64,000 bases of DNA from positions 310,001 to 374,000 of the forward strand of contig CAVVGZ010000004.1 of assembly GCA_963747965.1 (NCBI GenBank), written 5' to 3'. Source of the stretch: CAVVGZ01 sp963747965 (GTDB lineage Bacteria; Chloroflexota; Anaerolineae; Anaerolineales; Anaerolineaceae). Made by a program: the position numbers and the translations under genes. A model generated the notes under the pieces. That model ran no database searches. It worked only from the letters and a program-made list of their open reading frames with translations, and was not told the DNA's origin. Shown here piece by piece: positions 24,934 through 35,056 of the stretch; the stretch's first letter is position 1; every line of letters starts with the position of its first letter.

Positions 24934-26664
24934 TTACCCCGATTCAACCTGCTTTTTCAAATCTTTAAGGCGGGTCTGGATCATCCCAATTTCGGTATTC
25001 GCTTCGATTAACTTCTGATGCTCTGTACGGACAAAACGGGAATAAGGTGTTATTGCTTTCTGGATATGTTCCAGGCTGCGCTGGATTTCCTTCTGGAATT
25101 CACCATCCAGGGACTGGACCAGCTGAAGGCGCATTTCTGTTATTTTTTTGCTCATTTCCTTGTTCGCCTGGCGTTTGCGCGCCGGTATCACCAGCAAACC
25201 AAGCACCGCCAGCATACTTGCCAACAGCACTCCGGTCACATCTGCAGCAACTGTTGTAGCCAGGGTAGCGATCAGCGCCCCCAATCCAATCGCCCCAACT
25301 TCCAGCACTGCAGTTGCCGCTACTGCTGTCTGGGCACTTTCAGCAATTTTGCGGGCTTCCGTTTCTTTATCATAGGAATCCACCACCCGGCTTGACTCAC
25401 TCCCTACCGCATCAATGAGCTTCTCCCGGTTGTAGTCAAAATTGCCAATGCTGGTATCCCCTACTAAATAATCTTTATGTTTAATGCGGCGCTCTTCCAG
25501 ACTCTGGCGCATGGCATACCACTGCTGAAAGTTGTTCTCTACCATCCAGTCGATTAATTCATTGACTTTATTCTCAATCTGCTTGGGAACATCTGCAACA
25601 ACCCGTTTCTCGAATGCACGCTGGATGTGGTCTTTATCCATCAATTCAATCAGGTGCAGGAGCTGCATTTTTTCTTCAAAAAATTCCTGGCCGCGTTTTT
25701 CCATTTGCAGGAGAACATTCTCAATATCCGACATGCGGAACGTAAAATCTTCCTTCATATCGGTTTCATAAACCTTGAGCTGCCGTTCAAGGCTGTCTAA
25801 TACCGACAGGTCCTCACCGAGTAAATTTATCCGGGCCACGGCAACTTTTAGATACCGGTCCGCCAGGTGCAGGCCAACACCCAGTGGATTTAATAATTTG
25901 AGGGTCAGTTTGCTTTCGTCATCCAGGTTGGAACGGATATAATCTTCCAGTTCTTGAAAGCGGCTTTCCTTCCACAAGGCCGGGCTCCCGGTTTTTGCCT
26001 GAAGCGCCTTCCGGGCGCTCACCGGGAAGATCTCCGGTGTGATTCCTAGCAGCGCATTCACGTTCTGGCGGATGAAAAACTCAATTTTTTCCAGGTCAGA
26101 ATCCGATTGAAGGATATCAACTTTGTTGATTACCACGACCACTTTTTTACCCCAATCGCGTACTTTTTCAAGAAAGGCGCGTTCGCTCTCGGTGAAAGGG
26201 CGGTCTGCGGAGGTGACAAACAGAACCATATCCGAGCGCGGTACAAACTGGTTGGTCAGAATTTCGTGTTCCCGGATGATTGCATTGGTACCCGGGGTAT
26301 CCACAATGCTGACATCTTTTAACAGGTCAACGGGTGCGTAAACAAGGAGAATATTATCTTCCAAACCCGTCCGTCGCATGGATTCGCCATAGCGCACCAC
26401 ATTGATCTGGGATGTGGTAGGGGTCACCCCATCCTCCAGCAGCTTCTCTCCCAGTAAAGCATTAATCAAGACACTTTTTCCTGAATTAAATTCACCCACC
26501 ACAACCAGCAGCAAGAAATCATCCGCCTGGAGGATTGATTTTTTAAGTGTGTCTTTGTCCTCCGGGGTCATCCCAAAGCGGTCCAGGGCATCCATCAACT
26601 GGCTGAGGGTCACCCGCTCTGCATTGAGCAAGGTTTCTTGTTGTTCTGTTAGAATTTTCATCAC
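24934..26664 (-). CDS. Dynamin-like GTPase (bacterial DLP)
   Basis: 576-residue large GTPase. G1 is GEFNSGKS (57-64), G3 is DTPG (122-125), G4 is NKVD (180-183); a threonine-containing switch (TPTTSQ, about 81-86) serves as G2. A long helical stalk follows, then two hydrophobic helices (about 435-495) that would act as a paddle or membrane anchor, then a coiled C terminus. Bacterial dynamins remodel or protect membranes, for example during stress or phage attack. The gene is single, whereas many bacterial dynamins come as tandem pairs. It starts with two ATG codons. Confidence 0.85.
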   Translation of the reverse strand: MMKILTEQQETLLNAERVTLSQLMDALDRFGMTPEDKDTLKKSILQADDFLLLVVVGEFNSGKSVLINALLGEKLLEDGVTPTTSQINVVRYGESMRRTGLEDNILLVYAPVDLLKDVSIVDTPGTNAIIREHEILTNQFVPRSDMVLFVTSADRPFTESERAFLEKVRDWGKKVVVVINKVDILQSDSDLEKIEFFIRQNVNALLGITPEIFPVSARKALQAKTGSPALWKESRFQELEDYIRSNLDDESKLTLKLLNPLGVGLHLADRYLKVAVARINLLGEDLSVLDSLERQLKVYETDMKEDFTFRMSDIENVLLQMEKRGQEFFEEKMQLLHLIELMDKDHIQRAFEKRVVADVPKQIENKVNELIDWMVENNFQQWYAMRQSLEERRIKHKDYLVGDTSIGNFDYNREKLIDAVGSESSRVVDSYDKETEARKIAESAQTAVAATAVLEVGAIGLGALIATLATTVAADVTGVLLASMLAVLGLLVIPARKRQANKEMSKKITEMRLQLVQSLDGEFQKEIQRSLEHIQKAITPYSRFVRTEHQKLIEANTEIGMIQTRLKDLKKQVESG

Positions 26665-26898
26665 TGCGTTCTCCCTGATGAAAAGGTCTTAGCCTTCTTG
26701 CCATAAGTATAGAGGAGAGATCACCATTTGTAAATGCAGGTATGCTGGTTTACCAGGGTTTAGTCCCTTGCAGTTCCCATCTATCCAAATGCGCCGGGGT
26801 CAACAGGTTTGCTGGAAATTATTTCAATCCCCCTGGGAAAATCCGGATGTCCCAATTCATTTTGCATTCAGCACAGATTTCTATTAAGATTTAATGGC

Positions 26899-28608
26899 AT
26901 GCATAGCCAAAATCAAAAAACAATCGTTATCTGGGGTGCCGGACGAATCGGGCGTGGTTTTATCGCCGACCTCTTTTATTCTGCCGGATATCGTTTGGTT
27001 TTTATTGATGAGTCTGCGTCCCTGGTTGATCAATTGTGCAAAGCCGGCCAGTATACCGTTGTGCGGGCACCTGATGCCAGCACCAGGCAGGATATCACCA
27101 TTCAACCCTACCTTGTACTGCATACCAGCCAATCCTCCCAAATTGAACAGGTCGTCCTCGATGCAGACTTGATGGCAGTTGCGCTTTACCCGAAATCATT
27201 TCCGCAGGCTGCCGGTCAGCTGTCTTCCTGCCTGGAAAAACGGTTCAAAACCGGTAAAAATACTCCGCTGAACATCCTTGTATGCACAAATCTTTCCGAT
27301 GCTGCAGCGGTATTCTCTGCAGAACTTGAAAAAGCATTATCCACTCCTGTTTTCGATGCTCTAAGGCCTTTTATGGGAATTATCGATACGGTAATTATTC
27401 GCTTCGCTTCCGAAAGCCAGGTTGATGACCCGCTGCTGGTCTGGACAAATGGATATTCCGAACTTCCGGTAAATTTCCGGGCATTCAAAGGCGACATCCC
27501 GGATGTGAATTTCTTCCGGCTGGTAAACGATATGCCCAATGAGGAGATGCGCAAACTTTACACCTACAATATGCTGCATACACTCCTGGCTTATCATGGT
27601 TACCAACATCAATGCCAGGTCCTCCGGGATTGTCTCGAAATTGAAAATATCCGAAAGGAAGGCCGGGACGCATTGCAGGAATCCAGCCAGGTTTTGCAGA
27701 AAGCGGCCGGTTTCTCCAGGGAAGATATGGAAATCTGGAATGCTCAAGTGTGGGAACAAACCAGCAGCCCGGTTCTGGGTGGACCAGTTATCCGCATGGG
27801 TGGGGAACCGCTGCGCAAGCTGGCACGCCGCGACCGGCTGGTTGGTCCGGCTCTGCTTGCCAGGCAGCACGGCATACCCAATCAACATCTCGTCAAGGGG
27901 ATCGCTGCAGGATTTTATTTCAATCCGCCGGAAGATATGGAAGCACAGCATATTCAAAACCAGGTTCGAGATATTGGAATTCGAAGGACCATCCAGGCTG
28001 TCTGCCAGCTTTCAGGGGATGAGCAGGACCTGCTAGACCAGATCGTCCTTGCTTACCACCGCTATCCCCTTGAACTCCACTGGCAGGAGAATGCCAGGAA
28101 AGCATATTGGCTTGCCTTCGAATATGAAAAAAAATACCGTGGTTGTGGACAGTGTGTGGTTGCTTCCCTGCTGGAAACAATGGATAGTTTTGATGAACGG
28201 GTTTTTGATTCTGCTACCGGCCTCTCCGGAGGGGTAGGCAACGCCGGGGATGCCACCTGCTCTGCCTATCTTGGGTCTGTTCTTGTGTTCGGGATGCTGT
28301 TTCCACGCCGGCGCATCCACTTTGACGGCGACCGGGAAAACAAATACCGTACCTTCCATATGGCTCAAAAACAACGCCTGAACTTTTTAAATGAATATGG
28401 TTCCATCACCTGCCAGGATATCCACCGCCACAAATATGGAAGGTCTTTCAATCTTATGGACCCCAGCCAGCGCCAGCCTTTTGAAGATGCCGGCGCTCAT
28501 GGAGATTTTGGTTGTACCCTCGTCACCGCAAAAGCTGCCCGTTGGGCTGCCGAGATTATTGCAGAGGAAATGATACAGGATCAACTCAAACATCTGGAGG
28601 AATCATGA
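26899..28608 (+). CDS. Mannitol-1-phosphate 5-dehydrogenase-like protein fused to a C_GCAxxG_C_C domain
   Basis: 569 residues from the ATG at 26899; the frame is open from 26809 without a better start. Residues 1-390 are a polyol dehydrogenase of the MtlD/altronate oxidoreductase family: NAD motif VIWGAGRIGRGF near 10-21 and the helix KLYTYNMLHTLLAYHGY that carries the conserved Asn and His. Residues about 405-569 form a C_GCAxxG_C_C family domain with GCGQCV, SGGVGNAGDATCSA and FGCTLV cysteines, a suspected redox or metal module. Such a fusion is unusual. MtlD reduces fructose-6-phosphate or oxidises mannitol-1-phosphate; a cysteine domain could supply redox sensing. The stop overlaps the next gene by four bases. 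Confidence 0.78.
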   Translation: MHSQNQKTIVIWGAGRIGRGFIADLFYSAGYRLVFIDESASLVDQLCKAGQYTVVRAPDASTRQDITIQPYLVLHTSQSSQIEQVVLDADLMAVALYPKSFPQAAGQLSSCLEKRFKTGKNTPLNILVCTNLSDAAAVFSAELEKALSTPVFDALRPFMGIIDTVIIRFASESQVDDPLLVWTNGYSELPVNFRAFKGDIPDVNFFRLVNDMPNEEMRKLYTYNMLHTLLAYHGYQHQCQVLRDCLEIENIRKEGRDALQESSQVLQKAAGFSREDMEIWNAQVWEQTSSPVLGGPVIRMGGEPLRKLARRDRLVGPALLARQHGIPNQHLVKGIAAGFYFNPPEDMEAQHIQNQVRDIGIRRTIQAVCQLSGDEQDLLDQIVLAYHRYPLELHWQENARKAYWLAFEYEKKYRGCGQCVVASLLETMDSFDERVFDSATGLSGGVGNAGDATCSAYLGSVLVFGMLFPRRRIHFDGDRENKYRTFHMAQKQRLNFLNEYGSITCQDIHRHKYGRSFNLMDPSQRQPFEDAGAHGDFGCTLVTAKAARWAAEIIAEEMIQDQLKHLEES

Positions 28609-28937
28609 GTTTCGGAATTTCCAAAACAATCCCAAAGGAAGAAAGGCAGCAGGTACTGGCGATACTATACGGGGACACTGCCGGTGAATACGAGTTCCAC
28701 ATGGCCGGAGAGCCCAGCCGTCTGGAAGTGGGTAACTACGTCTATACAATCTTCAACGACCAGCTGGTCGGACGCTGCAAAATTATCCGCATAACCGGCG
28801 GGTCGGTCAACCCCGGCTCGGGTAAACCGCGCACCCTGATTTTTGTGTCCACACCGGGCGAATCATTGATCCAGCCAATCCCTTTTATGGGGCACCGTGG
28901 TACCCGCTACTATGATGGATCTGGCTGGCCGCAGTAA
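28605..28937 (+). CDS. Small protein of unknown function coupled to the MtlD-like fusion
   Basis: 110 residues, beginning with an ATGA overlap with the preceding gene and using the GGAGG at its end as ribosome site. The sequence is polar, with no membrane segment and no signal peptide, and many beta-forming stretches (GNYVYTIFNDQLVG). I do not recognise it. The tight coupling suggests a partner or regulatory subunit of the MtlD fusion. Confidence 0.6.
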   Translation: MSFGISKTIPKEERQQVLAILYGDTAGEYEFHMAGEPSRLEVGNYVYTIFNDQLVGRCKIIRITGGSVNPGSGKPRTLIFVSTPGESLIQPIPFMGHRGTRYYDGSGWPQ

Positions 28938-29114
28938 TTATCCTTCCCCCGCAAACTATCTCATTATTTTCCCCCATCCAGATTTCCTCTAATTAGACCC
29001 ACCATAAATCTGCCGGGTGAGGCATATTATCCCGGGCAGTAATTAGGCCAGGGGGTATATATTCATACACTTTTTGTGTGGATATAATAAAAATATCATG
29101 AGGGTTCCCTATTA

Positions 29115-30127
29115 ATGAACGATCGAACACGGACTCAGGCTCTGCCAACAATGAAGGAGCTCAACACAATGCTGTCTCCTTATCAAAAATCGGATGACCG
29201 CTATAGCATGCTGCAGATGGCATCAAGCCTATTCCTGTATATTATTTTTGGATTCTGATGGCTTTAAGCCTGCAGGTTTCATACCTGCTCACGCTGGCCC
29301 TTTCGATAATTGCAGCCGGTTTCCTGGTTCGTATCTTCATATTCTTCCATGACTGCGGGCATAATTCATTTTTTTCTTCTTTACCAGCCAACAAAATTGC
29401 CGGATTCTTCCTGGGTGTGCTGGTGTTTACCCCCAGCCTGCAGTGGTGGCACAGTCATGCCATCCACCACGCCTCCAGCAGCAACCTGGATAAACGCGGC
29501 ATTGGGGATGTGGATACCATGACTGTCAGCGAATTTCGGAACAGCACTCCCATAAAAAGAGCCTGGTACCGCTTTTTCCGCCACCCATTTACCCTGCTGG
29601 TGCTGGGACCATTCTTTTCGTTTATCGTTTTACAGCGGCTGCCGCTTCCTCCATTTGGAAAGAAAGAGAATCTTAATGTCCTCTGGACGAATCTTGCCAT
29701 TGTGGTTCTGGCGGCAGGCATCAGCCTGGTGATCGGATTCAAAGCCTATCTCATGATTCAACTCCCGGTCATGTTAATTGCCGGGGCAGCAGGGATCTGG
29801 CTGTTTTATGTCCAGCACCAGTTTGTTGGTGTATATTGGGCTCGGAAAAAGGACTGGGATTATGTTTCCTCGGCCTTGTTGGGAGCCTCTTATTACAAAC
29901 TTCCAAAGGTGTTGCAGTACATCAGCGGCAGCATCGGATTCCACCAGATTCATCACCTCAGCCCGCGCATCCCCAACTATCGGCTCGCAGCAGCTTATCA
30001 TGACAATCCTGTCATCCAGGAGTGGTCACACGGGGTCGGGCTGCGGGAAAGCCTGCGCTGTGCCGGCTTAAAGTTCTGGGATGAGGATAAAGGGCAGCTG
30101 GTTGGCTTTAACAACCTGCAGGCATAA
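29115..30127 (+). CDS. Fatty acid desaturase, frame broken near 29247
   Basis: Membrane di-iron desaturase of about 337 residues. The three histidine boxes are HDCGH, HSHAIHH and HQIHH, and there are several membrane helices. The N terminus (from ATG 29115, MNDRTRTQALPTM) is in another frame: it runs into a stop after LYIIFGF, while the main frame continues FWILMALSLQ. One T missing from the T run near 29245 would restore a single protein, so this is most likely a sequencing indel. It introduces a double bond into acyl chains using O2, which would imply the organism meets oxygen. Confidence 0.78.
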
Positions 30128-30175
30128 CTCCATTCCTGGCAGTACCAAATCCGACCTATCGAATAAACCCTTCCA

Positions 30176-31459
30176 TCATGTAACTGCAAAACGGTCGCTG
30201 GAGTAGGACAGGTAGATTCCATTATCAAGGATATCCTTGATGCGAGATACTGCCAGGTTAATATCCACAAAGCGCGTGTAAAGCGGGGCAATTCCAAGGC
30301 GGATGTTGTTGGGTGCCCGGAAATCAGGAATTACCTTTAGTCCTCCATCTGGAGCTTCAATCAATGCCCGGTTGATTCGGTAACCTTCCGGGTGCTGCAG
30401 GGAAATATGGGAGCCGCGCTGCGCAGCATCTGCAGGCGAACCCAGTTTGAAGCCCAACGGGTAAAGCCATTGTTCTGCCAGGGAGATTAAGTACTCACAT
30501 TGGCGGATGCTTTTCTCCCGGATCCGGCTTATTCCGGCTTCCAGCATCAGGTCAACACCCGGCTCGATGGCTTTCATAGCCAGGATGGGCGGTGTGCCGG
30601 CCCGAAATCCGGCGATTCCTTCCGCCGGAGTAAACTCAAGATCAAATGCAAACATATCCCTGGCAGCAAACCAACCCCACAAGGGCGTGCGCAGTTTTTC
30701 CTGCAGATCGCGGCGGATGTACAGGTAGGCTGGGGCTCCTGGACCGCCATTGAGGTATTTATAGGTACAGCCAACTGCCAGATCCACTCCACATGCATTC
30801 AATTCAAGCGGAACTGCCCCGGCAGAATGGCTTAAATCCCACAGCATCAACGCCCCTGCCTGGTGGGCAAGTTCCGTTACGCGCTGCATATCATACATGA
30901 AGGCACTCTTGAAAGCCACGTGAGTCAGGCAAACCAGTCCCGTTTGATCATCGATTGCTGTTTCAACCGCATCCATTGGTAGGCATATTCCATCCCGGGA
31001 TTTAACCAGTTCCAGGGTGTGTCCCTTTCCGAGCAGATCGATTAATCCCTGGAGAATGTATAAATCCGTGGGGAAATTGAATTCATCACTGACAATTTTT
31101 TTCCTGTCCGGGTTGTGCTGCAGCGCAGATACAGCCAGCTTGAACAGATTGATAGAGGTAGAGTCGGTCACCAGGACTTCATCCGGCTGTGCCCCAATCA
31201 GCCTGGCAATCTTAGCCCCGAGCTGCATGGAATAGTCGATCCAGCCGTCATTCCAGGCTCGAATAAGACGATCCCCCCATTCATTTTGCACAGCACTCTG
31301 CATTTTCCCGGCACTATCGATTGGCAGCCGTCCCAGGGAATTTCCATCCAGATAGATCAGGTCATCGTCGGTGATCGAAAAACGGTTGCGAAAATGGGCC
31401 AGCTCATCAAGCCGGTCAAGTTCTACCGCATACTCATAGCTTGTGTTTGGAAAAATCAT
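30176..31459 (-). CDS. kynU: Kynureninase
   Basis: 427-residue PLP enzyme of fold type I, the normal length for KynU. It cleaves kynurenine or 3-hydroxykynurenine to anthranilate or 3-hydroxyanthranilate plus alanine. The N-terminal IYLDGNSLGRLP signature, the cofactor segment DLSHSAGA and the PLP lysine Lys234 in GCTYKYLNGGPG are intact. No other tryptophan-degradation gene is in the window. It converges with the desaturase gene 48 bases away. Confidence 0.9.
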   Translation of the reverse strand: MIFPNTSYEYAVELDRLDELAHFRNRFSITDDDLIYLDGNSLGRLPIDSAGKMQSAVQNEWGDRLIRAWNDGWIDYSMQLGAKIARLIGAQPDEVLVTDSTSINLFKLAVSALQHNPDRKKIVSDEFNFPTDLYILQGLIDLLGKGHTLELVKSRDGICLPMDAVETAIDDQTGLVCLTHVAFKSAFMYDMQRVTELAHQAGALMLWDLSHSAGAVPLELNACGVDLAVGCTYKYLNGGPGAPAYLYIRRDLQEKLRTPLWGWFAARDMFAFDLEFTPAEGIAGFRAGTPPILAMKAIEPGVDLMLEAGISRIREKSIRQCEYLISLAEQWLYPLGFKLGSPADAAQRGSHISLQHPEGYRINRALIEAPDGGLKVIPDFRAPNNIRLGIAPLYTRFVDINLAVSRIKDILDNGIYLSYSSDRFAVT

Positions 31460-31585
31460 AGGTGTATCCCTGGGACCTTTCTTTGGCGAATTTGTTCAAG
31501 CTAATCATAATGTTTTTTGAATTTTATTGGTAATGGATCGTGATGGAATTTTTCCCTCTTTCCTGGTTTTTGGATATTTGGGGTA

Positions 31586-31613
31586 TTGACAGGTTCAATT
31601 GTTTTAGTATAAT
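31586..31613 (+). promoter_or_regulatory. Promoter of the PadR operon
   Basis: TTGACA (31586-31591) and TATAAT (31608-31613) with a 16-base spacer. Confidence 0.75.
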
Positions 31614-31640
31614 AACCTATGTTATTATTAACCTATGTTA
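31613..31640 (+). promoter_or_regulatory. Two-copy TAACCTATGTTA operator
   Basis: The 12-base dyad TAACCTATGTTA occurs at 31613-31624 and again at 31629-31640, a 16-base period. The pair overlaps the -10 and the start of the mRNA, right before the PadR gene; autorepression is the likely use. Confidence 0.65.
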
Positions 31641-31655
31641 AGAGGAAGTAAAATT

Positions 31656-32198
31656 ATGTCAATTGAATATGCCATTCTTGGATTGCTTGTTAATCAGCCG
31701 ATGAGCGGTTATGACCTCAAAAAAATCATCTCAAGGTCCAATACATTTTACTGGTCGGGAAACAATAACCAGATTTATAACGAATTAATCAGCCTTCACC
31801 AGGATGGATTCCTGAGCCAGGAAACCATTTTCCAGGAGAATAAACCCCCCCGGAAAATTTATGCCATTACGGAGAGCGGGAAGGAAAAACTTATTGCATG
31901 GCTCCGTTTAAAACCGCTGCCTCCTGAAAGAAAACACCCCTTCCTTATTCAGCTGGCCTGGGCAAATCTGCTCTCGGAATCGGAAGTCGATGAATTGCTT
32001 GCAGCTTATGAGGAAGAAATTACAACCCAGTTAATCCTGGCCCAACACCAGCAAGTTCCATCTCTGGCAAATGAAATATCAACAACCCGCCAGGCATTTT
32101 TCTGGGAACAAATCCAAAAGAACTGGATGGCTTACTACCGGACCGAGCTGGAATGGGTCCAATCGATACAAAATGAATTAGGAAATAAGGCAGGTTGA
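31656..32198 (+). CDS. PadR-family transcriptional regulator
   Basis: 180 residues. The start is the ATG at 31656, which has AGAGGAAG ahead of it; an earlier in-frame ATG at 31635 lies inside the operator. The N-terminal 90 residues are the PadR winged helix (EYAILGLLVNQPMSGYDLKK), with the wing segment RKIYAITESGKEKL; the C-terminal half is the helical VirR-like domain for dimer formation. PadR proteins sense phenolics, drugs or stress and often control membrane proteins. Here it is followed one base later by a small gene. Confidence 0.88.
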   Translation: MSIEYAILGLLVNQPMSGYDLKKIISRSNTFYWSGNNNQIYNELISLHQDGFLSQETIFQENKPPRKIYAITESGKEKLIAWLRLKPLPPERKHPFLIQLAWANLLSESEVDELLAAYEEEITTQLILAQHQQVPSLANEISTTRQAFFWEQIQKNWMAYYRTELEWVQSIQNELGNKAG

Positions 32199-32199
32199 A

Positions 32200-32517
32200 A
32201 TGACCGCAAATTACACCCTTACCAATTATTACAATTTCCTTCAAAGGGGACAGTCCGGAAATTTGGAGGATGTGGATTTCTTAATGCAAGTCCTGGAAAC
32301 GGAACCATCCATATCTGCAGTCAAATTAGTGGATTTTGCCCTGGGGTTTGTTCGCACCCGCCAGGGGAAGGAGCGCCTGCGCTATTATTTATTCGAGGGA
32401 GCCCAGATACAGCGTAATTATGCTGCCAACTATTTCAAGCGCATCGGGCACGCCGATCTGCTTCAGAAAGCTTATATGGAAGGGAAAATTGACCGGGAAC
32501 AGGCATTTTCCTGTTAA
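32200..32517 (+). CDS. Small protein of unknown function in the PadR operon
   Basis: 105 residues, soluble and mostly helical by appearance; no recognised motif. It begins one base after the PadR stop and is therefore co-transcribed and likely co-translated. It may be the regulated target or a partner of the regulator. Confidence 0.6.
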   Translation: MTANYTLTNYYNFLQRGQSGNLEDVDFLMQVLETEPSISAVKLVDFALGFVRTRQGKERLRYYLFEGAQIQRNYAANYFKRIGHADLLQKAYMEGKIDREQAFSC

Positions 32518-32535
32518 CCAAAATGGATTAACCTG

Positions 32536-32567
32536 CAGGGGGTTGTTCCGGCCAGCAGCCCCCTGTT
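32536..32567 (+). terminator. Hairpin after the PadR operon
   Basis: CAGGGGG and CCCCCTG form a seven-base-pair GC-rich stem followed by TTT. Confidence 0.45.
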
Positions 32568-32649
32568 TGAAATACAGCCATAAATATATAAGCCAAATAT
32601 TTTTGGGGGTTCTTCTCTACCCCCAATAGGTTACCTTCAGGATTTTGAA

Positions 32650-33141
32650 CTATACCTGAGGAGTTGAAGTACCTCTGCCCGTTGGTATCACGCTGATTGA
32701 TCCGTCAATTTCCAGCACTGCCATTTCTACTTCGCCGACCTCAGCTACACCATGCTCACGTATTGCCGCTTGCAGCGTTTCCTTGTCTATCCCCTCATGG
32801 AGCATATTTTTTGTGATAATTTCACCATGCAGTACCAGCAAGGTTGGAGTCCCCTCTACCAACCGGCGCAGGCGCGGCGAGTGCATGCGAAGACGAGCCA
32901 AACTTACGTTCATAACCATAAGTACAGCCGCCGCCAATATTCCGCCTAACAGGCTGGTATCCGGACCGACCATGGCGTTTTGTACGGCATTGGCAATCAG
33001 GAGTAAGAGCACCAGGTCAAACACCGTCATTTGTCCAATTTCGCGTTTTCCAGACAGGCGCAGACCTGCGATGATGACGAGATAGACAATCACGGTTCTA
33101 AGAATAATATTGATTGCAGTTTGTAAATCCAGGGAAATCAT
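32650..33141 (-). CDS. DUF421 (YetF-like) membrane protein
   Basis: 163 residues. Three membrane helices occupy the first 80 residues, with the family sequence GLRLSGKREIGQMTVFDLVLLLLIANAVQNAM. A small soluble domain follows, with GEIITKNMLHEGI and the EMAVLEIDGSISVI strand. Function in this family is uncharacterised or linked to sporulation/germination membranes. It stands alone. Confidence 0.85.
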   Translation of the reverse strand: MISLDLQTAINIILRTVIVYLVIIAGLRLSGKREIGQMTVFDLVLLLLIANAVQNAMVGPDTSLLGGILAAAVLMVMNVSLARLRMHSPRLRRLVEGTPTLLVLHGEIITKNMLHEGIDKETLQAAIREHGVAEVGEVEMAVLEIDGSISVIPTGRGTSTPQV

Positions 33142-33239
33142 AAAATATTTACTGCCTTTTTCTTAAATTATAGACTTATCCATCAATTTTTGTCACGATG
33201 AGTTTTAAACCGGCATTCTGATAGTTCCTGAAATAAACG

Positions 33240-33267
33240 TTTTGGGCAGCCTGAAGGCTGCCCAAAA
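33240..33267 (-). terminator. Terminator after htrA
   Basis: Near-perfect 12-base-pair stem (TTTGGGCAGCC with GGCTGCCCAAA) around a four-base loop, just past the htrA stop on the minus strand. Confidence 0.75.
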
Positions 33268-33304
33268 TATTAATTCAATTGCTGATTATGGATGGAGGAA
33301 ATCA

Positions 33305-35002
33305 TTATCCGGGATTAATGGTTATCTCAAGTTCGGTGCCATCTCTCAAGATCGTGAGTGAAAGTTCCTGGTCTGTGGTCAGCTGACCGAGACCAGCCTT
33401 CAATTCCTCCATGCTGTTTACCGCCTGGCCATTCAACGCCGTAATGATGTCTCCGCCTATTTTTACCTGCTCACCATTAAGGCTCACAGATTCTGTTCCA
33501 CCGCGTAACCCTGCGGTTTCTGCCAGGCTGTCCGGGCTGACCTCAATAACCAGAACACCCTTTTGATCATTGGGCAGGTTCATCTCCTGTGCAATGGACT
33601 CATCCACCGTCATACCGGTAATTCCAAGAGTGACGCCGCGCTTCCCGGGTCTCGATTCCGAACTGCTTACCTGATCTGATGAAGGACGAGCAGCCAGGGT
33701 CACACTGACCTTCTGGGGTTTTCCGTCCCTGAGGATGGATAGTTCAACTTTCTGGCCTATTTTTGTGCTGGTTCCCAGGTAGGCAATCAGGTCTTCCATA
33801 TCCGTGACAGGCTGGCCATCTATGGCGGTGATGACGTCCCCACCCACATTAGTTGTCTGATCTTCAATGGTGATTTCTTCTGTGCTCCCTTGTAATCCGG
33901 CTTTCTCTGCCGGACTTTCCGGGAACACCTCGTTGACCAGAGCCCCGCGCTGCCCGGCATCCAGGTCCATTCCTTTGGCCAGGTCAGGGATAAGTGAGGT
34001 CCCGCTGATTCCCAACCAGGGGTGGCTATATTTCCCGTCCTGGATCAAAACCGGAACGACATTATTCACAATAGAAGCCGGGATGGCAAACCCAATGCCG
34101 GCATTGGCACCTGATGTTGATTCGATTGCCGATGTCACACCGATGACCTGCCCCTGGGCATCAACCAGCACACCGCCTGAGTTGCCCGGGTTGATGGGTG
34201 CATCCGTTTGAATCACTTCCGGGATAGTATAGGAGCGGCTTGAAGTAAAATCAGCCGGAAGAGACCGTCCAACAGCGCTGACAATCCCCGCTGTCATGGA
34301 ACCCTCCAGTCCGTACGGGTTTCCGATGGCAATTGCCAGCTGACCGACATTTACAGGGGCATCCCCGGCCATCTGAACAGGACTCAATTGGGCAGCAGGG
34401 ACATCCACTTTTACCACAGCCAGGTCACTGTCCGGATCGGTCCCTACCAGGCTCGCCGAGGCAATGCTTCCGTCACTAAAGGTCACTTCGATCTTCTCAG
34501 CACCCTTAACAACATGGTTATTGGTCACGATATGACCATTCTGATCCCAGACAAAACCTGACCCGAGCCCTCTCTGGTACTGTTGTGGACTATCATTGTT
34601 TCCATTATTTTCATTCCCGGGAGGCATGTTAAAAAACGGGAAACCCGGTATCTCGGGCATGCCCAATTCTGCCAGGTCCACTTTGGAGGTCACGCGTATG
34701 TTGACCACCGACGGGTTGACCGTAGAGTAGATATCCTCCAGGGCACCCTGGTAGGCGGCAATCAGATCAGGCATGGCGCCAGTTGCAGCGGCGCTGCAGC
34801 GGGGTCTGCAGCATTCGTGATTTCAGCAGGCTGCTCGACAGCCTGTTCAACCGCCTGCTCGACAGCCTGTTCGGCATTCGGGACAACCTCTTGCAATGCT
34901 TTCAGCCAGGTCAGGAATCGACAGCCCGCTGGGGGCGCAGGCCGTAAGGAAAGTCATAGCCAGCACGAAAAACAGGGATATACCAATCATTTGCTTTTTC
35001 AT
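33305..35002 (-). CDS. htrA: HtrA/DegP-type serine protease lipoprotein, N terminus frame-broken
   Basis: The long open part (34774-33305) holds a trypsin-like protease with the triad His (NNHVV), Asp (DSDLAVV) and Ser (GNSGG), then two PDZ domains. Its ATG at 34774 cannot be the real start: upstream, in another frame, an ATG at 35002 with AAGGAG begins a lipoprotein signal, MKKQMIGISLFFV...LTACAPSG, and a linker of repeated AEQAVEQ lies in the third frame. Two single-base indels (around 34905 and 34790) would join the three pieces into a surface-tethered protease of about 565 residues. It degrades or refolds damaged envelope proteins. The two-component system upstream on the same strand makes stress control likely. 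Confidence 0.82.
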
Positions 35003-35047
35003 CTTTAATTTCTCCTTAATAGTTTAATCCTCCAGGATCTGCCTGGA

Positions 35048-35056
35048 TTTATACCA
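35048..35056 (-). promoter_or_regulatory. Extended -10 of htrA
   Basis: The minus strand reads TGGTATAAA 46 bases before the lipoprotein ATG at 35002, in the 146-base gap after the sensor kinase. Confidence 0.45.
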
